DNA from: Firmicutes bacterium TM09-10
Lineage (GTDB): Bacteria; Bacillota; Clostridia; Lachnospirales; Lachnospiraceae
DNA: 64,000 bases
Assembly (NCBI GenBank): GCA_003481005.1
Contig: QUKC01000015.1
Location: 27,314-91,313, forward strand
Direction of reading: 5' to 3'
Within the stretch, counting starts at the first letter, position 1. Each line of letters opens with the position of its first letter. Shown here piece after piece: positions 15,174 to 24,202 of this stretch. Both the position numbers and the translations under genes were made by a program. The notes beneath the pieces were generated by a model. The model was given only the letters and a program-made list of their open reading frames with translations, was not told where the DNA came from and searched no databases.

Positions 15174-16388
15174 TCATTTCAAATAGTTCCACGGGCTGAC
15201 GTAGCTGCCGTTGCTTCTCACAGAAAAGTGCAGATGCGGTCCTGTCGAGCGTCCGGTCGAGCCGACCGCAGCGATTGTCGCACCCTTACTCACGGACTGT
15301 CCCGTTGAAACATATAGCTTCGACGCGTGCATATAAATTGTATACAATCCATCGCCGTGGTCGATCATGACATAATTGCCCATCGAACTGTTGTAAGACG
15401 CCGCTACTACGTTTCCACTGTATGCCGCCAGAATCGCCGTTCCGCTCGGTGCCGCAAAATCCACGCCGTTATGGAATTTCTGAACCTTCAACGTCGGATG
15501 CATCCGGTTGCCGTAATCATCCGAAATCCTGGTATAGCCCGGACACGGCATCTGGAACATACCGCCGTCATATTTTAAGCGGTTTTCCTCTTCGAGCTTT
15601 GCCTTATCCGCCGCAACTGCCTTTTCCAGAGCAGCGATCGTCGCATTCTGTGCCGAAATATCCGCCTCGTATTCCTTGATTGCAGCCTCCTTATTGCTGA
15701 TATCGCCCTGATATGCCACAATCTGCTGCTCTTTCTCGGAAATCAGCGTATTGACCGCCTGCTGCTCCTTTTCCAGGCTCGCCTGTGCGGTGTTTAAAAC
15801 GTCTTCTTCCTCTTCCAGTGTCTGCTTACACAGCTCCAGATATTCCACGCTCTGACGGTACTCTTCCAGCTTGCGGCTGTCGTAGCTGCTTAGCTGTTCC
15901 ACATAACCTGCCTGGTTTAACATATCTGCAAATGAGCCTGCATTCACCAAAAGCTCGAGGTATCCGTTGCCCTTGCTGTTTCGATACAGATAGCGCAGCC
16001 GGGTTTTCATATCCTCATACTGCTGATCTGCAACCGCCTGCGCCTGTTCAATATCCGCTTTCGTTTCTTCAATTTCCGTTTTTTTGGCTGTGATCTCTTC
16101 TTCCAGATCTTCGATCTTATTTTCCAGATCATCCAGCTGACCGTCCAGCTGCGCCACATATGTTTCCAGATCCTTCTTCGACTTCTGCAGCTGGCTTACC
16201 ATCGACTTAATATCGGAAATGTTGGACTGGATCTTCTTTTTCTCCGACTGCGCGTCGCTGATCGCCTGCTGCTTCTGCTTGATGCTCTCCTCAAGTGCAG
16301 TGGATGCCTGAACAGGAATCATCGATGTAAAAAGAAGCAGCGCTGCCGATAAAAGGCAGGCTGTGATTCTTTTTTTCCCAATTTTCAT
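15174..16388 (-). CDS. Secreted coiled-coil M23 peptidoglycan hydrolase (FtsEX partner)
   Basis: 404 residues with a signal peptide (MKIGKKRITACLLSAALLLF, cleavage near VQA). Long coiled coils (about 30-120 and 175-270) follow, then a LytM/M23 metallopeptidase domain. The zinc ligands are visible as His306 and Asp310 in FHNGVD and the HLHF pair near 380. This is the EnvC/PcsB-like arrangement: the coiled coil docks on FtsX and ATP hydrolysis by FtsE switches on the hydrolase for septum cleavage. Gene order supports this, since ftsX ends 13 bp upstream and ftsE lies beyond it. Domain calls are firm; control by FtsEX is inferred from synteny. Confidence 0.9.
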   Translation of the reverse strand: MKIGKKRITACLLSAALLLFTSMIPVQASTALEESIKQKQQAISDAQSEKKKIQSNISDIKSMVSQLQKSKKDLETYVAQLDGQLDDLENKIEDLEEEITAKKTEIEETKADIEQAQAVADQQYEDMKTRLRYLYRNSKGNGYLELLVNAGSFADMLNQAGYVEQLSSYDSRKLEEYRQSVEYLELCKQTLEEEEDVLNTAQASLEKEQQAVNTLISEKEQQIVAYQGDISNKEAAIKEYEADISAQNATIAALEKAVAADKAKLEEENRLKYDGGMFQMPCPGYTRISDDYGNRMHPTLKVQKFHNGVDFAAPSGTAILAAYSGNVVAASYNSSMGNYVMIDHGDGLYTIYMHASKLYVSTGQSVSKGATIAAVGSTGRSTGPHLHFSVRSNGSYVSPWNYLK

Positions 16389-16401
16389 GCTGTCTTCCTC
16401 A

Positions 16402-17301
16402 TCATACGCGAAGATGCTTGCGCACTGTTATAAAGCTTCCCAGGAAACCGATTCCTGCGCCAAGTCCCAGACAAACCGGAAGAAGCGTCCGATAAATCTC
16501 CGAAACCGGCAAAAACTGCATCAGCCCGGAAAGCGACGGGAACTCTATCATGACATAATCAATGACCTTTTTATAAAGGACATAGATCAGACCGAGCGGG
16601 AGCAACGAACCGATCAATCCGATCAGAATACCTTCTATTACAAACGGGGAACGTACGAAAAAGTCCGTCGCACCGATGTATTTCATAATTTCAATCTCTG
16701 ACTTGCGAACAGAAATACCGATCATAACCGTGTTGTTGATCAGGAATACGGAAACTGCCAGCAAAATTGCAATAATGCCGACCGAAGTGTATGCCACGAG
16801 CGCATTCACGCCGGTCAGCGTCGTCGCCGCTACCTCGGAATACCGTACTCTCTCCACCTGCGGGATGGATTCCAGCCAGCTTACCAGGCTTTCCTGCTTC
16901 GAAACATCGTTCATATAAATTTCGTAGTTATCCATGCCCTCCAGCGGGTTCTCGGTATAGATCTCGTTGTAATCTTCTCCGATATTTTCGGGAGCCCACT
17001 CTGCCCACGCTTCATCTGCAGAAATAAACTTCGCCTCGGACACCTCGTCGCGCGCCCGGATCTGCGCGCCGATCTGTTCCATTTCTTCCTGGGTCGTCCC
17101 GTCCTTAAAAAATACGGTAACAGAAACGTCCTCTTCTGCCGTGCGCACGACGTTCTGGAAGTTTAAAATGACCGCATAAAAAAGTCCGAACAAAAACAGA
17201 CAGGCAGAAATCGTCGCAATGGAAGCAAGGGAAAACAGCTTGTTCCGGAAAATGTTGATTACGCCCTGTTTCAACGTATAAAAAAATGTACTAATCCTCA
17301 T
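16402..17301 (-). CDS. ftsX: Cell-division ABC transporter permease FtsX
   Basis: 299 residues, the usual FtsX size. One N-terminal membrane helix (SIATISACLFLFGLFYAVIL) is followed by an extracellular domain rich in Glu and aromatic residues, then three C-terminal helices typical of the FtsX/MacB fold (AILLAVSVFLINNTVMIGIS with IEIMKYIGAT). It is not a pump but transmits FtsE ATP hydrolysis to an extracellular hydrolase. The ATG at 17301 overlaps the ftsE 3' end by 11 bp, so the two are coupled; an earlier in-frame start at 17340 would overlap much more. The M23 hydrolase follows after 13 bp. Confidence 0.93.
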   Translation of the reverse strand: MRISTFFYTLKQGVINIFRNKLFSLASIATISACLFLFGLFYAVILNFQNVVRTAEEDVSVTVFFKDGTTQEEMEQIGAQIRARDEVSEAKFISADEAWAEWAPENIGEDYNEIYTENPLEGMDNYEIYMNDVSKQESLVSWLESIPQVERVRYSEVAATTLTGVNALVAYTSVGIIAILLAVSVFLINNTVMIGISVRKSEIEIMKYIGATDFFVRSPFVIEGILIGLIGSLLPLGLIYVLYKKVIDYVMIEFPSLSGLMQFLPVSEIYRTLLPVCLGLGAGIGFLGSFITVRKHLRV

Positions 17302-18031
17302 CGATATAACCGCCTTTTTCTTCGTCGCTGATAACGACACCCTTCTTCATCGTAATTACGCGTTTCTTCATTTCATTTACAATTTCACGGTTGTGCGTAA
17401 CGACCAGAATCGTCGTGCCTCTTTCTTCGTTGATGCGTTCCAGCAGCTTCATGATTTCCCAGGAATTCTTCGGATCGAGGTTTCCTGTCGGTTCATCTGC
17501 CAGAAGAATCGGCGGTTCGTTTACCAGCGCCCTCGCCAGTGCAACTCTCTGCTGTTCACCGCCGGAGAGCTGTTTGGTCTTCGCTTTGTATTTGCCTGCC
17601 AGACCTACCTCTGCCAGCGCGTTCGGAACATTTTTACGCATCAGCTTCGTCGGCATCTGGATAACACGCTGTGCAAACGCTACGTTTTCATAAACGTTTC
17701 TGTCATTCAGCAGACGGAAATCCTGGAACACGATTCCAAGATTTCTGCGGAATTTCGGCACCTGTCTGCGCTTTAAGCGCGCCACATCGGCACCATTTAC
17801 GATAACACGGCCGCTCGTGGGCGTCAGCTCCCGCAAAAGCAGCTTGATCAGGGTCGATTTTCCTGAGCCGCTGTCGCCTACGATAAAAACAAATTCCCCC
17901 TTTTTGATCGTCAGGCTCACATTATCCAAAGCTGGAGAGCCGCTCGAATACGATTTGCTCACGCGATCCAGCGTGATGACCGCATCTGAGCCTTCCCGCT
18001 TCTTCTTTTTTTTCTTATCGTTTTGTACCAA
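17291..18031 (-). CDS. ftsE: Cell-division ATP-binding protein FtsE
   Basis: 246 residues with Walker A GDSGSGKST, signature LSGGEQQR, Walker B ILLADEPTGNLD and switch His in VVTHN. It powers FtsX. The only in-frame start before the conserved domain is a TTG at 18031, with GGTGA about 7 bases upstream; a short Lys-rich extension (KKKKKKREGS) precedes the usual FtsE N-terminus. The Lys run is encoded over an eight-A homopolymer, a possible slippage site. Overlaps ftsX. The CdaR-type regulator gene ends 14 bp upstream. Confidence 0.93.
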   Translation of the reverse strand: MVQNDKKKKKKREGSDAVITLDRVSKSYSSGSPALDNVSLTIKKGEFVFIVGDSGSGKSTLIKLLLRELTPTSGRVIVNGADVARLKRRQVPKFRRNLGIVFQDFRLLNDRNVYENVAFAQRVIQMPTKLMRKNVPNALAEVGLAGKYKAKTKQLSGGEQQRVALARALVNEPPILLADEPTGNLDPKNSWEIMKLLERINEERGTTILVVTHNREIVNEMKKRVITMKKGVVISDEEKGGYIDED

Positions 18032-18045
18032 ACCTTGTCACCATC

Positions 18046-19134
18046 CTAATATTCAAAAAATTCCATGTACTTCATGTACTTTACAACCATGAGTGCGATC
18101 TTGAATGTAATCGCATCCTCAAATACGCGCAGATCCAGCCCGGTAGACTTCTGAAGCTTATCCAGACGATATACCAGCGTATTTCTGTGGATAAACAGCT
18201 GACGGCTCGTTTCCGATACGTTTAAGCTGTTCTCGAAGAATTTGCTGATGGTCGTCAGCGTCTCCTCGTCAAAATCGTCCGGACTCTTTCCACCGAAAAT
18301 CTCCCGGATAAACATCTTACAAAGCGGAATCGGAAGCTGATAGATCAGACGGCCAATGCCCAGCTCGCTGTATGCGATTACTCTTCTCTCGTCAAAGAAA
18401 ATCTTGCCGACGTCCATTGCCATCTTGGCTTCTTTGTAGGAACGGCTCACTTCTTTGATTTCCTGTACGATTGTACCGTAGGAAATGCGGCTTTCGGAAT
18501 AGCCCTCTGTTTCCAGCCATTCTGTCAGGTTTGCAGTGTAATGCTCAATCTCCTTCATTTCATCGTTTTCGGTCAGCGCTTTCACGATGATCACGTTATT
18601 CTCATCCACTGCCGTGATAAAATCCCGGTTATTATTACCAAATACCGGACGCATCTGCTCCAGGATGTTATCCTCCCGTCCCGCGCTGCATTCGATAATC
18701 AGGACAACTCGCTGCGCATCCACCGGAATATAGAGCTTCTTCGCCCTGCTGTAAATGTCCACCAAAAGCAGGTTATCCAGCAACAGGTTTTTGATAAAGT
18801 TATCCTTATCGAAGCGCTCTTTATACGCCACAAGCAGGTTCTGAATCTGGAATGCAGCCATCTTTCCGATCATATAAATATTTTCACCGGCGCCGCCTAC
18901 AATCAGAATATATTCCAGCTGCTGCTCGTCATAGATCTTAAAAAACTGATTTCCCTGAACCTCCTGGCTGTCTGCAGGGGAATCCACAAAGGCTCTCGCC
19001 TGCGGCAGATATTCTTCCAGTCCGTCTGCTGTCGTCGCAGCGGTCTTTCCATCCACATCAATCACACATAATTCGACTCTGGCAATCGCCTTCAAGCCAT
19101 CCAGTGTACTCTGTAAAATCTGATTCGATATCAT
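18046..19134 (-). CDS. CdaR/PucR-type transcriptional regulator
   Basis: 362 residues. The middle part (VVLIIECSAG, ISYGTIVQEIKEVSRSYKEA) matches the GGDEF-like domain of the CdaR family. The C-terminus is the PucR-type helix-turn-helix (FFENSLNVSETSRQLFIHRNTLVYRLDKL). Such proteins activate genes for sugar-acid, purine or other catabolism, sensing a small molecule through the N-terminal part. GGAG lies 9 bases before the ATG at 19134. It lies directly upstream of ftsE with 14 bp between, an arrangement I associate with Lachnospiraceae, so it may control the division hydrolase genes. Signal unknown. Confidence 0.85.
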   Translation of the reverse strand: MISNQILQSTLDGLKAIARVELCVIDVDGKTAATTADGLEEYLPQARAFVDSPADSQEVQGNQFFKIYDEQQLEYILIVGGAGENIYMIGKMAAFQIQNLLVAYKERFDKDNFIKNLLLDNLLLVDIYSRAKKLYIPVDAQRVVLIIECSAGREDNILEQMRPVFGNNNRDFITAVDENNVIIVKALTENDEMKEIEHYTANLTEWLETEGYSESRISYGTIVQEIKEVSRSYKEAKMAMDVGKIFFDERRVIAYSELGIGRLIYQLPIPLCKMFIREIFGGKSPDDFDEETLTTISKFFENSLNVSETSRQLFIHRNTLVYRLDKLQKSTGLDLRVFEDAITFKIALMVVKYMKYMEFFEY

Positions 19135-19315
19135 AAACCCCGTCTCCTTCACTTCGCGCATTCTTCGACAAAAAGCCAGTCTGTCTCCTGCGATTTTTAC
19201 TATGCCCAACCTATATTCTAAAAGAAAACCACAAAAAAATCTATAGGAAATCGCAAAAAATTTATGCAAAACCTATAACTGCGGAATTCCAGACGTTCTT
19301 TTGCTAGGAACTATA

Positions 19316-19345
19316 AAAGGCGAAGTACTTATTGCTCCGCCTTTT
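19316..19345 (-). terminator. Terminator overlapping the WecG-like gene end
   Basis: AAAAGGCG/CGCCTTTT stem spanning the stop codon of the upstream gene, with T-runs on both strands. Confidence 0.65.
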
Positions 19346-19997
19346 CCAGATTATATTCATTGACTTTTTTCTGAAAAATCTTTTTCCGCACCTTTCTCCA
19401 GAACGTCGTCCTCACCTTTTCTTTTAATTTCGTCTCCGGCAACGCCACCCAAAGCTCCGCGTTTAAAAATTTGCGGCCGCTGTGCATCAGCTCCAGATCC
19501 AGTGGATATGTCATCCGGGAAAAAATCACCTTCGGCGCAGCTTCGTTCATGGCGTTCATCAGCCGCTGAGGCTGGTACTCGAATTCCTCGTAGCCCCGCA
19601 CATCCACGATATTTAAGTTTTCCTGCGCATTTAAAAGCATCTCCTGCAGCTCCTGCGCCTGTTTACCCGTGTCACCCAGCAGATAAACCTTGTCGTGCTG
19701 TCTCGCCAGTCTTTTCAAAAACTCCCGCAAAAACATCCGGTCCTCAATTTCCCGAACCCTGCCGGGAGACGCGATTCCTGCGGCCTCCAAAATATCCGGC
19801 TCCAGACAGAACATCAGATCCGTCTCTTCCAGATACTCCTTGACTTGTTCATCCCTGGACGCCATGGACAGAGACTGCGCGTTAATATAACTTGTTGTAT
19901 TGAGTGCCCCGGTCTGCAAAAAATGCTCCGCCCTGCGCAGACCCTCTCTTGCGGAAAAATCCATTAAGGAAATTCCCAGAACTGAATACCTTCTCAT
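19329..19997 (-). CDS. WecG/TagA/CpsF-family glycosyltransferase-like protein
   Basis: 222 residues, near the family's usual 230-250. The conserved Asn is in SYINAQSLSMA and a candidate catalytic Asp in CLEPDILEAAG, where the family has PDG, so the Gly is replaced by Ile. VYLLGDTGKQAQELQEML matches the LLGG nucleotide-sugar motif. Family members add N-acetylmannosamine-type sugars to undecaprenyl-linked precursors of teichoic acid or capsule. ATG at 19997 is used; its GAGG site is only 3 bases away, and a TTG at 20039 is the alternative. No teichoic-acid genes adjoin, so substrate is open and the altered motif leaves activity uncertain. Confidence 0.7.
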   Translation of the reverse strand: MRRYSVLGISLMDFSAREGLRRAEHFLQTGALNTTSYINAQSLSMASRDEQVKEYLEETDLMFCLEPDILEAAGIASPGRVREIEDRMFLREFLKRLARQHDKVYLLGDTGKQAQELQEMLLNAQENLNIVDVRGYEEFEYQPQRLMNAMNEAAPKVIFSRMTYPLDLELMHSGRKFLNAELWVALPETKLKEKVRTTFWRKVRKKIFQKKVNEYNLEKAEQ

Positions 19998-20099
19998 AAC
20001 CCTCTGCTCACTTCTTTTCTCACAACGAACGCCTTTCAAACGCTTCCCCGTTGTATCAGCTTCGTCACTCTCCGCCCCCCACGGAGCGCACCCGCCGCC

Positions 20100-20933
20100 T
20101 TATATCCTGCGGATCGCTTTTTCAGTGATCTCAATCCTGCCGTTTTTCAGCAGGTTGCCGACCGCACGCTTGAACTCGTTTTTGCTCATCGCAAGCTCCC
20201 TGCGAATGACCTCCGGAGAAGCCTTGTCGGTAAACGGAAGCACGCCGTCGAAGCTGTCGATCAGCTTCATGACCTTCTCTGCATCCGTCTCGATCTGCAG
20301 GTACGCCTTTTCCCGCACGCTCAAATCCAGCTTGCCGTCCTCATGTACCCGGACAACCCTGGCTTCCACATGGTCACCGACCTTTAATTCTCCGTACATT
20401 TCCTTCGGAGGAATCAGCGCGGAATATTGATTGTCCACTGCCACGAACGCGCCGAACTGGCGGCTGATTTCATACAGACAGCCGCTCACTCTGTCATCCT
20501 TATGATAAGGGCTGTCGGTGCGCAGATAATGATACACCTTCATCGTCGCACAGAGCCGACCGCTCTTGTCCACATACAAAGCAACCGGGAAACGGTCGCC
20601 CTCTTTTACCTTTCTGGTCTGCTCCTTGAATGGAAGGAAGAGGTCTTTTTCCAGTCCCCATTCCAGAAATGCTCCCATTTTCGCAGTCTGCGCAACCGTA
20701 AGCTCTACAACCTCACCAAGCAAAAGCTTCGGGCGCGCCGTTGTTGAAATCAGCCGGTCGCTCGAATCTTTATATAAGAAAACCTCAATCTGATCCCCGA
20801 CCGAGGTCTGCGGCGGAACCTGTCTTGCCGGAAGAAGCACTCTTTTGTCCTCTTCTCCGGGCTCTGCCAGATAAACGCCGAAATCCACTTTTTTTACTAC
20901 TGTCAAATTCTGAATTGTTCCAATTTCCAGCAT
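20100..20933 (-). CDS. cvfB: CvfB-family S1 RNA-binding protein
   Basis: 277 residues, the normal CvfB length. It has S1-like OB folds in series (FGVYLAEPGEEDKRVLLP; AKMGAFLEWGLEKDLFLPF; FGAFVAVDNQYSALIP) and a C-terminal winged helix (SPEVIRRELAMSKNEFKRAVGNLL). In staphylococci CvfB is a conserved virulence and RNA-binding factor; in general it is a cytoplasmic RNA-binding regulator of unclear targets. AAAGGA lies 7 bases before the ATG at 20933. The thioesterase gene ends 11 bp upstream, so both are likely co-transcribed. Confidence 0.88.
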   Translation of the reverse strand: MLEIGTIQNLTVVKKVDFGVYLAEPGEEDKRVLLPARQVPPQTSVGDQIEVFLYKDSSDRLISTTARPKLLLGEVVELTVAQTAKMGAFLEWGLEKDLFLPFKEQTRKVKEGDRFPVALYVDKSGRLCATMKVYHYLRTDSPYHKDDRVSGCLYEISRQFGAFVAVDNQYSALIPPKEMYGELKVGDHVEARVVRVHEDGKLDLSVREKAYLQIETDAEKVMKLIDSFDGVLPFTDKASPEVIRRELAMSKNEFKRAVGNLLKNGRIEITEKAIRRI

Positions 20934-20944
20934 ATTATTTTCCT

Positions 20945-21652
20945 TTATCTTCCTGTCAGCTCGACGACCACAAACGGAGCTTCGTCCTCGCTGCACAGGG
21001 AAACGGTTACGCGGTCTGCCTCCGTCACAATGATCGGAACCACTATATCGTGAAGCAGTGCGGATTTTTTATACTCCGCCCGCATCTGTCTGATTGCAAA
21101 ATTTTCCGGCAAATACGCCATCGCCATCGAAATGTACTGTCCATTATTTACGTGGTGGTTGCCATCTAAGTGCTGTCTTTCCACCCGGAAAGGCTCCTGT
21201 CTGATGCCGCCCTGGGGCACTGCGATTTTACGCGGCGCATAGTCCATCTGCAAACGTTCTTCCACGTCGTATTTTTCGACCATCTCCGGCAGCACCCGCA
21301 CCGGAACACCCTTTTTGTGATTGATCAGAGACCAGAACGAATTTGCTTGTGCCAGCCGCTCTCCGTCTTCCGTATCCATAAAAAAATTACGCAGTCCCAT
21401 AAAGCCGCGCAGCTCGTATGGAATCGTCCCGATCCTGATTTTTTCTCCGAGGGCCGGATAGCGGTGTACAACCACCTGCCACGCGCTCATCACCCAGAGC
21501 AGATCCTTTTCTTTCAGAAAATCAATGCCAATTCCGAGATCCTCCGACTGAAATGTCGAAGCATCCTGAAAATAATCCACGATCGCCGGCAGGCTCAGCA
21601 ATCCGTCTTCCCCGGTTTCGCTGTAGCGCACTCTGCTGTCAAATGTATACAT
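20945..21652 (-). CDS. Acyl-ACP thioesterase
   Basis: 235 residues in two hotdog folds. The first begins YTFDSRVRYSETGEDGLLSL and the second contains QHLDGNHHVNNGQYI, with the conserved Asp/His/Asn residues of bacterial FatA-like thioesterases. These hydrolyse acyl-ACP to free fatty acids in the cytoplasm and set chain length. ATG at 21652 has GGAGG about 10 bases upstream; the longer upstream frame has no site. Divergent context: tRNA-Gln and its terminator lie 139 bp upstream on the same strand. Family call is firm, chain length cannot be read. Confidence 0.87.
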   Translation of the reverse strand: MYTFDSRVRYSETGEDGLLSLPAIVDYFQDASTFQSEDLGIGIDFLKEKDLLWVMSAWQVVVHRYPALGEKIRIGTIPYELRGFMGLRNFFMDTEDGERLAQANSFWSLINHKKGVPVRVLPEMVEKYDVEERLQMDYAPRKIAVPQGGIRQEPFRVERQHLDGNHHVNNGQYISMAMAYLPENFAIRQMRAEYKKSALLHDIVVPIIVTEADRVTVSLCSEDEAPFVVVELTGR

Positions 21653-21790
21653 ATCCGTCTTTCCTCCGGTACTGGCTGTGCTCTCTTTTGCGATTATTAT
21701 AGCAGGAATCCCCTGGTTCGGCAACCCGGCATCCAGGTCTGGGGCTTTTGAACCCGACATCATTGTTATTGTTCCCACGCGCTGTTATAA

Positions 21791-21822
21791 CAAAAACCCC
21801 GGAGGAATTTTCCTTCGGGGTT
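21791..21822 (-). terminator. Terminator after tRNA-Gln
   Basis: AACCCCG/CGGGGTT stem followed by TTTTG on the minus strand, 6 bases past the tRNA. Confidence 0.85.
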
Positions 21823-21827
21823 TATAG

Positions 21828-21900
21828 CAGGGCTACCAGGATTCGAACCTGGAAAATGACGGAGTCAGAGTCCGTTGCCTTACCGTTTGGCGATAGCCCT
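21828..21900 (-). tRNA. tRNA-Gln (anticodon CTG)
   Basis: 73 nt: acceptor AGGGCTA/TAGCCCT with G discriminator, D-stem GCC/GGC, anticodon stem ACGGA/TCCGT around CTCTGAC, T-arm CCAGG-TTCGAAT-CCTGG. CCA is not encoded. CTG reads only CAG, so another glutamine tRNA should exist elsewhere. Confidence 0.97.
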
Positions 21901-22029
21901 AAGTCTTGTTCTCTGTGATTTTGTTTCCCTGTCTCACAGCGCTTATTTAATATACAACACATTCACAGAAAATGCAAGCCTTTTTTTAAATTTTTTATTT
22001 TTTATTTTTTCCAGATTCACCTGCCGCTT

Positions 22030-22073
22030 CGTCAGCGGATTCACGAGGATTTCCTGCGTCGAATCCGCTGACG
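22030..22073. repeat. Hairpin downstream of glnN
   Basis: CGTCAGCGGATTC and GAATCCGCTGACG form a perfect 13-bp stem. The T-run lies on the plus-strand side (CGTTTTT), so as a terminator it would serve rightward transcription, although glnN converges from the other side. Confidence 0.6.
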
Positions 22074-22078
22074 CGTTT

Positions 22079-24202
22079 TTACACTTCAAACAGCAAATCC
22101 GCATATCCGGGCATCGGCCAGAACGAACGGTCTACTTTCATCTCGAGCGCATCTACCGGTGCGCGCAGGGCTTCCATTGCAGGAACGATCTCGTCCCGAT
22201 AAAAAAATGCCTGCTTTCTCGCATCTTTCTTCTGCACGTTTCCGTCTGCTTCCTTTTGTTTCAGGTCTTCCAGCGCGGCGGAAGCCTGAGCCAGCAGAGC
22301 AGAGGTATCTTTCAACAGCGTTTTTGAAACGCCGCTGTCTGCACCGACTGATTCCAGGGAAGCGATGGTATCCGCCAACGTCTTTGTGTACCGTATAACG
22401 GCAGGAAGAATATCTTTCGACGCCATATCGATCATTGTCTTTGCCTCAATATGAATCGTCTTGACATAGGTTTCGTAAACAATCTCTTTTCTGGATTCCA
22501 GCTCTGCACGGTTGTAGATGCCGAAACGCTCATACAACCGGATCGCCTTATCGGTCGTCAGTGCCTCCACCGAATCGATCATACCCGGGAATACCGGAAG
22601 TCCGCGGCGCTGCGCCTCTTTCTCCCATTCCTTCGAATAACCGTCTCCGTTGAAAAGAATGCGCTGATGTGCCGTCATATATTCCTTAATCAGATCGTGC
22701 ACCGCCATATCGAAATTTTCTTCCCCGGCAGCTTCCAGTCGGTCAGCAGCTTCGCAGAACGCCTCTGCGACAATTGCGTTGATCGTCGTCGTCGGGCTTC
22801 CGATCGAATCCGAAGAGCCGACCATACGGAACTCGAACTTGTTTCCGGTAAAGGCAAACGGAGAAGTACGGTTTCTGTCTGTCGCATCCATCGGCAGATC
22901 AGGCACGGTGGAAACGCCGGTATGTAACGTAGAACCCTCCAGGCAGGAACGGGCTTCGCCGGTTTCCACAAGCTGTCTTACCACATCCTCCAGCTGTGTG
23001 CCCAGAAATATGGAAACGATTGCCGGAGGCGCCTCGCTTGCACCGAGACGAAGATCATTGCCGACGTTGGATGCGCTTCTGCGCAGCAGGTCGGCGTGTG
23101 TATCCACAGCCTTGATAACGCAGGCAAGCACCAATAAAAACTGAATATTTTCATTGGGTGTCTCACCGGGATCCAGCAGATTCATGCCGGTATCCGTCGT
23201 AATCGACCAGTTGTCGTGCTTGCCGGAGCCGTTAACGCCTGCAAACGGCTTTTCGTGCAGCAGGCAGCGCAGGTTATGACGCTCTGCCACCTTTTTCATC
23301 GTCTCCATGACAAGCTGGTTGTGATCCATTGCAATGTTCGCAGTTTCATAGACCGGAGCAAGTTCGTGCTGCGCGGGCGCAACCTCATTGTGCTGCGTCT
23401 TTGCCGTCACGCCGAGCTTCCACAGCTCCACGTTTAAATCCTTCATAAACGCACCGACCCGCTCGCGGATCACGCCGAAATAATGGTCCTCCAGCTCCTG
23501 CCCTTTCGGTGCGGACGCACCGAACAGCGTTCTGCCGGAAAAAATCAGGTCTTTTCTCTGTAAATATTTTGCCCGGTCAATCAGGAAATACTCCTGCTCC
23601 GCGCCGACAGACGGAGTAACTTTTGTCGCCGTCGTGTTTTTGTTGAACAGACGAACGATTCGCATCGCCTGCTCGGAAATTGCTTCCATCGAACGAAGCA
23701 GCGGAGTCTTTTTATCGAGTGCCTCCCCTGTAAAGGAGCAGAACGCCGTCGGGATACACAGAATCACACCCGTCGCATCTTCTTTTAAAAACGCAGGGGA
23801 AGTGATATCCCATACCGTATAACCTCTCGCTTCAAATGTGGAACGCAGACCACCGGAGGGAAATGACGAAGCGTCCGCCTCGCCCTTAATCAGCTCCTTG
23901 CCGGAAAACTCCATCAGCATCTTTCCGCTCTCATCCGGATGTGTCACGAAGGAATCATGCTTCTCCGCCGTGATGCCGGTCAGCGGCTGGAACCAGTGCG
24001 TGTAATGGGTCGCGCCATGCTCCACTGCCCAGTCCTTCATCGTCTTTGCCACAACGTCCGCTGTCGCGTTGTCTAACTCACCGCCATGCTCCATGACGCG
24101 TTTGACTTCTGCGAACGCTTTTTTAGGAAGACGCTCCTGCATCTTTCCAAGGGTGAATACATTTTCTCCAAACAGCTTTTCCACATTCAGCACTTCACTC
24201 AT
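22079..24202 (-). CDS. glnN: Glutamine synthetase type III
   Basis: 707 residues, the GSIII length (types I and II are much shorter). It makes glutamine from glutamate, ammonia and ATP in the cytoplasm. GSIII motifs include the N-terminal [80 protein letters not shown] and [21 protein letters not shown] lies 8 bases before the ATG, which overlaps the TGA of the U32-family gene (ATGA), so translation is coupled. Finding an ammonia-assimilation gene at the end of a tRNA-modification operon is unusual, and no nitrogen-control site is visible nearby. Confidence 0.95.
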   Translation of the reverse strand: MSEVLNVEKLFGENVFTLGKMQERLPKKAFAEVKRVMEHGGELDNATADVVAKTMKDWAVEHGATHYTHWFQPLTGITAEKHDSFVTHPDESGKMLMEFSGKELIKGEADASSFPSGGLRSTFEARGYTVWDITSPAFLKEDATGVILCIPTAFCSFTGEALDKKTPLLRSMEAISEQAMRIVRLFNKNTTATKVTPSVGAEQEYFLIDRAKYLQRKDLIFSGRTLFGASAPKGQELEDHYFGVIRERVGAFMKDLNVELWKLGVTAKTQHNEVAPAQHELAPVYETANIAMDHNQLVMETMKKVAERHNLRCLLHEKPFAGVNGSGKHDNWSITTDTGMNLLDPGETPNENIQFLLVLACVIKAVDTHADLLRRSASNVGNDLRLGASEAPPAIVSIFLGTQLEDVVRQLVETGEARSCLEGSTLHTGVSTVPDLPMDATDRNRTSPFAFTGNKFEFRMVGSSDSIGSPTTTINAIVAEAFCEAADRLEAAGEENFDMAVHDLIKEYMTAHQRILFNGDGYSKEWEKEAQRRGLPVFPGMIDSVEALTTDKAIRLYERFGIYNRAELESRKEIVYETYVKTIHIEAKTMIDMASKDILPAVIRYTKTLADTIASLESVGADSGVSKTLLKDTSALLAQASAALEDLKQKEADGNVQKKDARKQAFFYRDEIVPAMEALRAPVDALEMKVDRSFWPMPGYADLLFEV

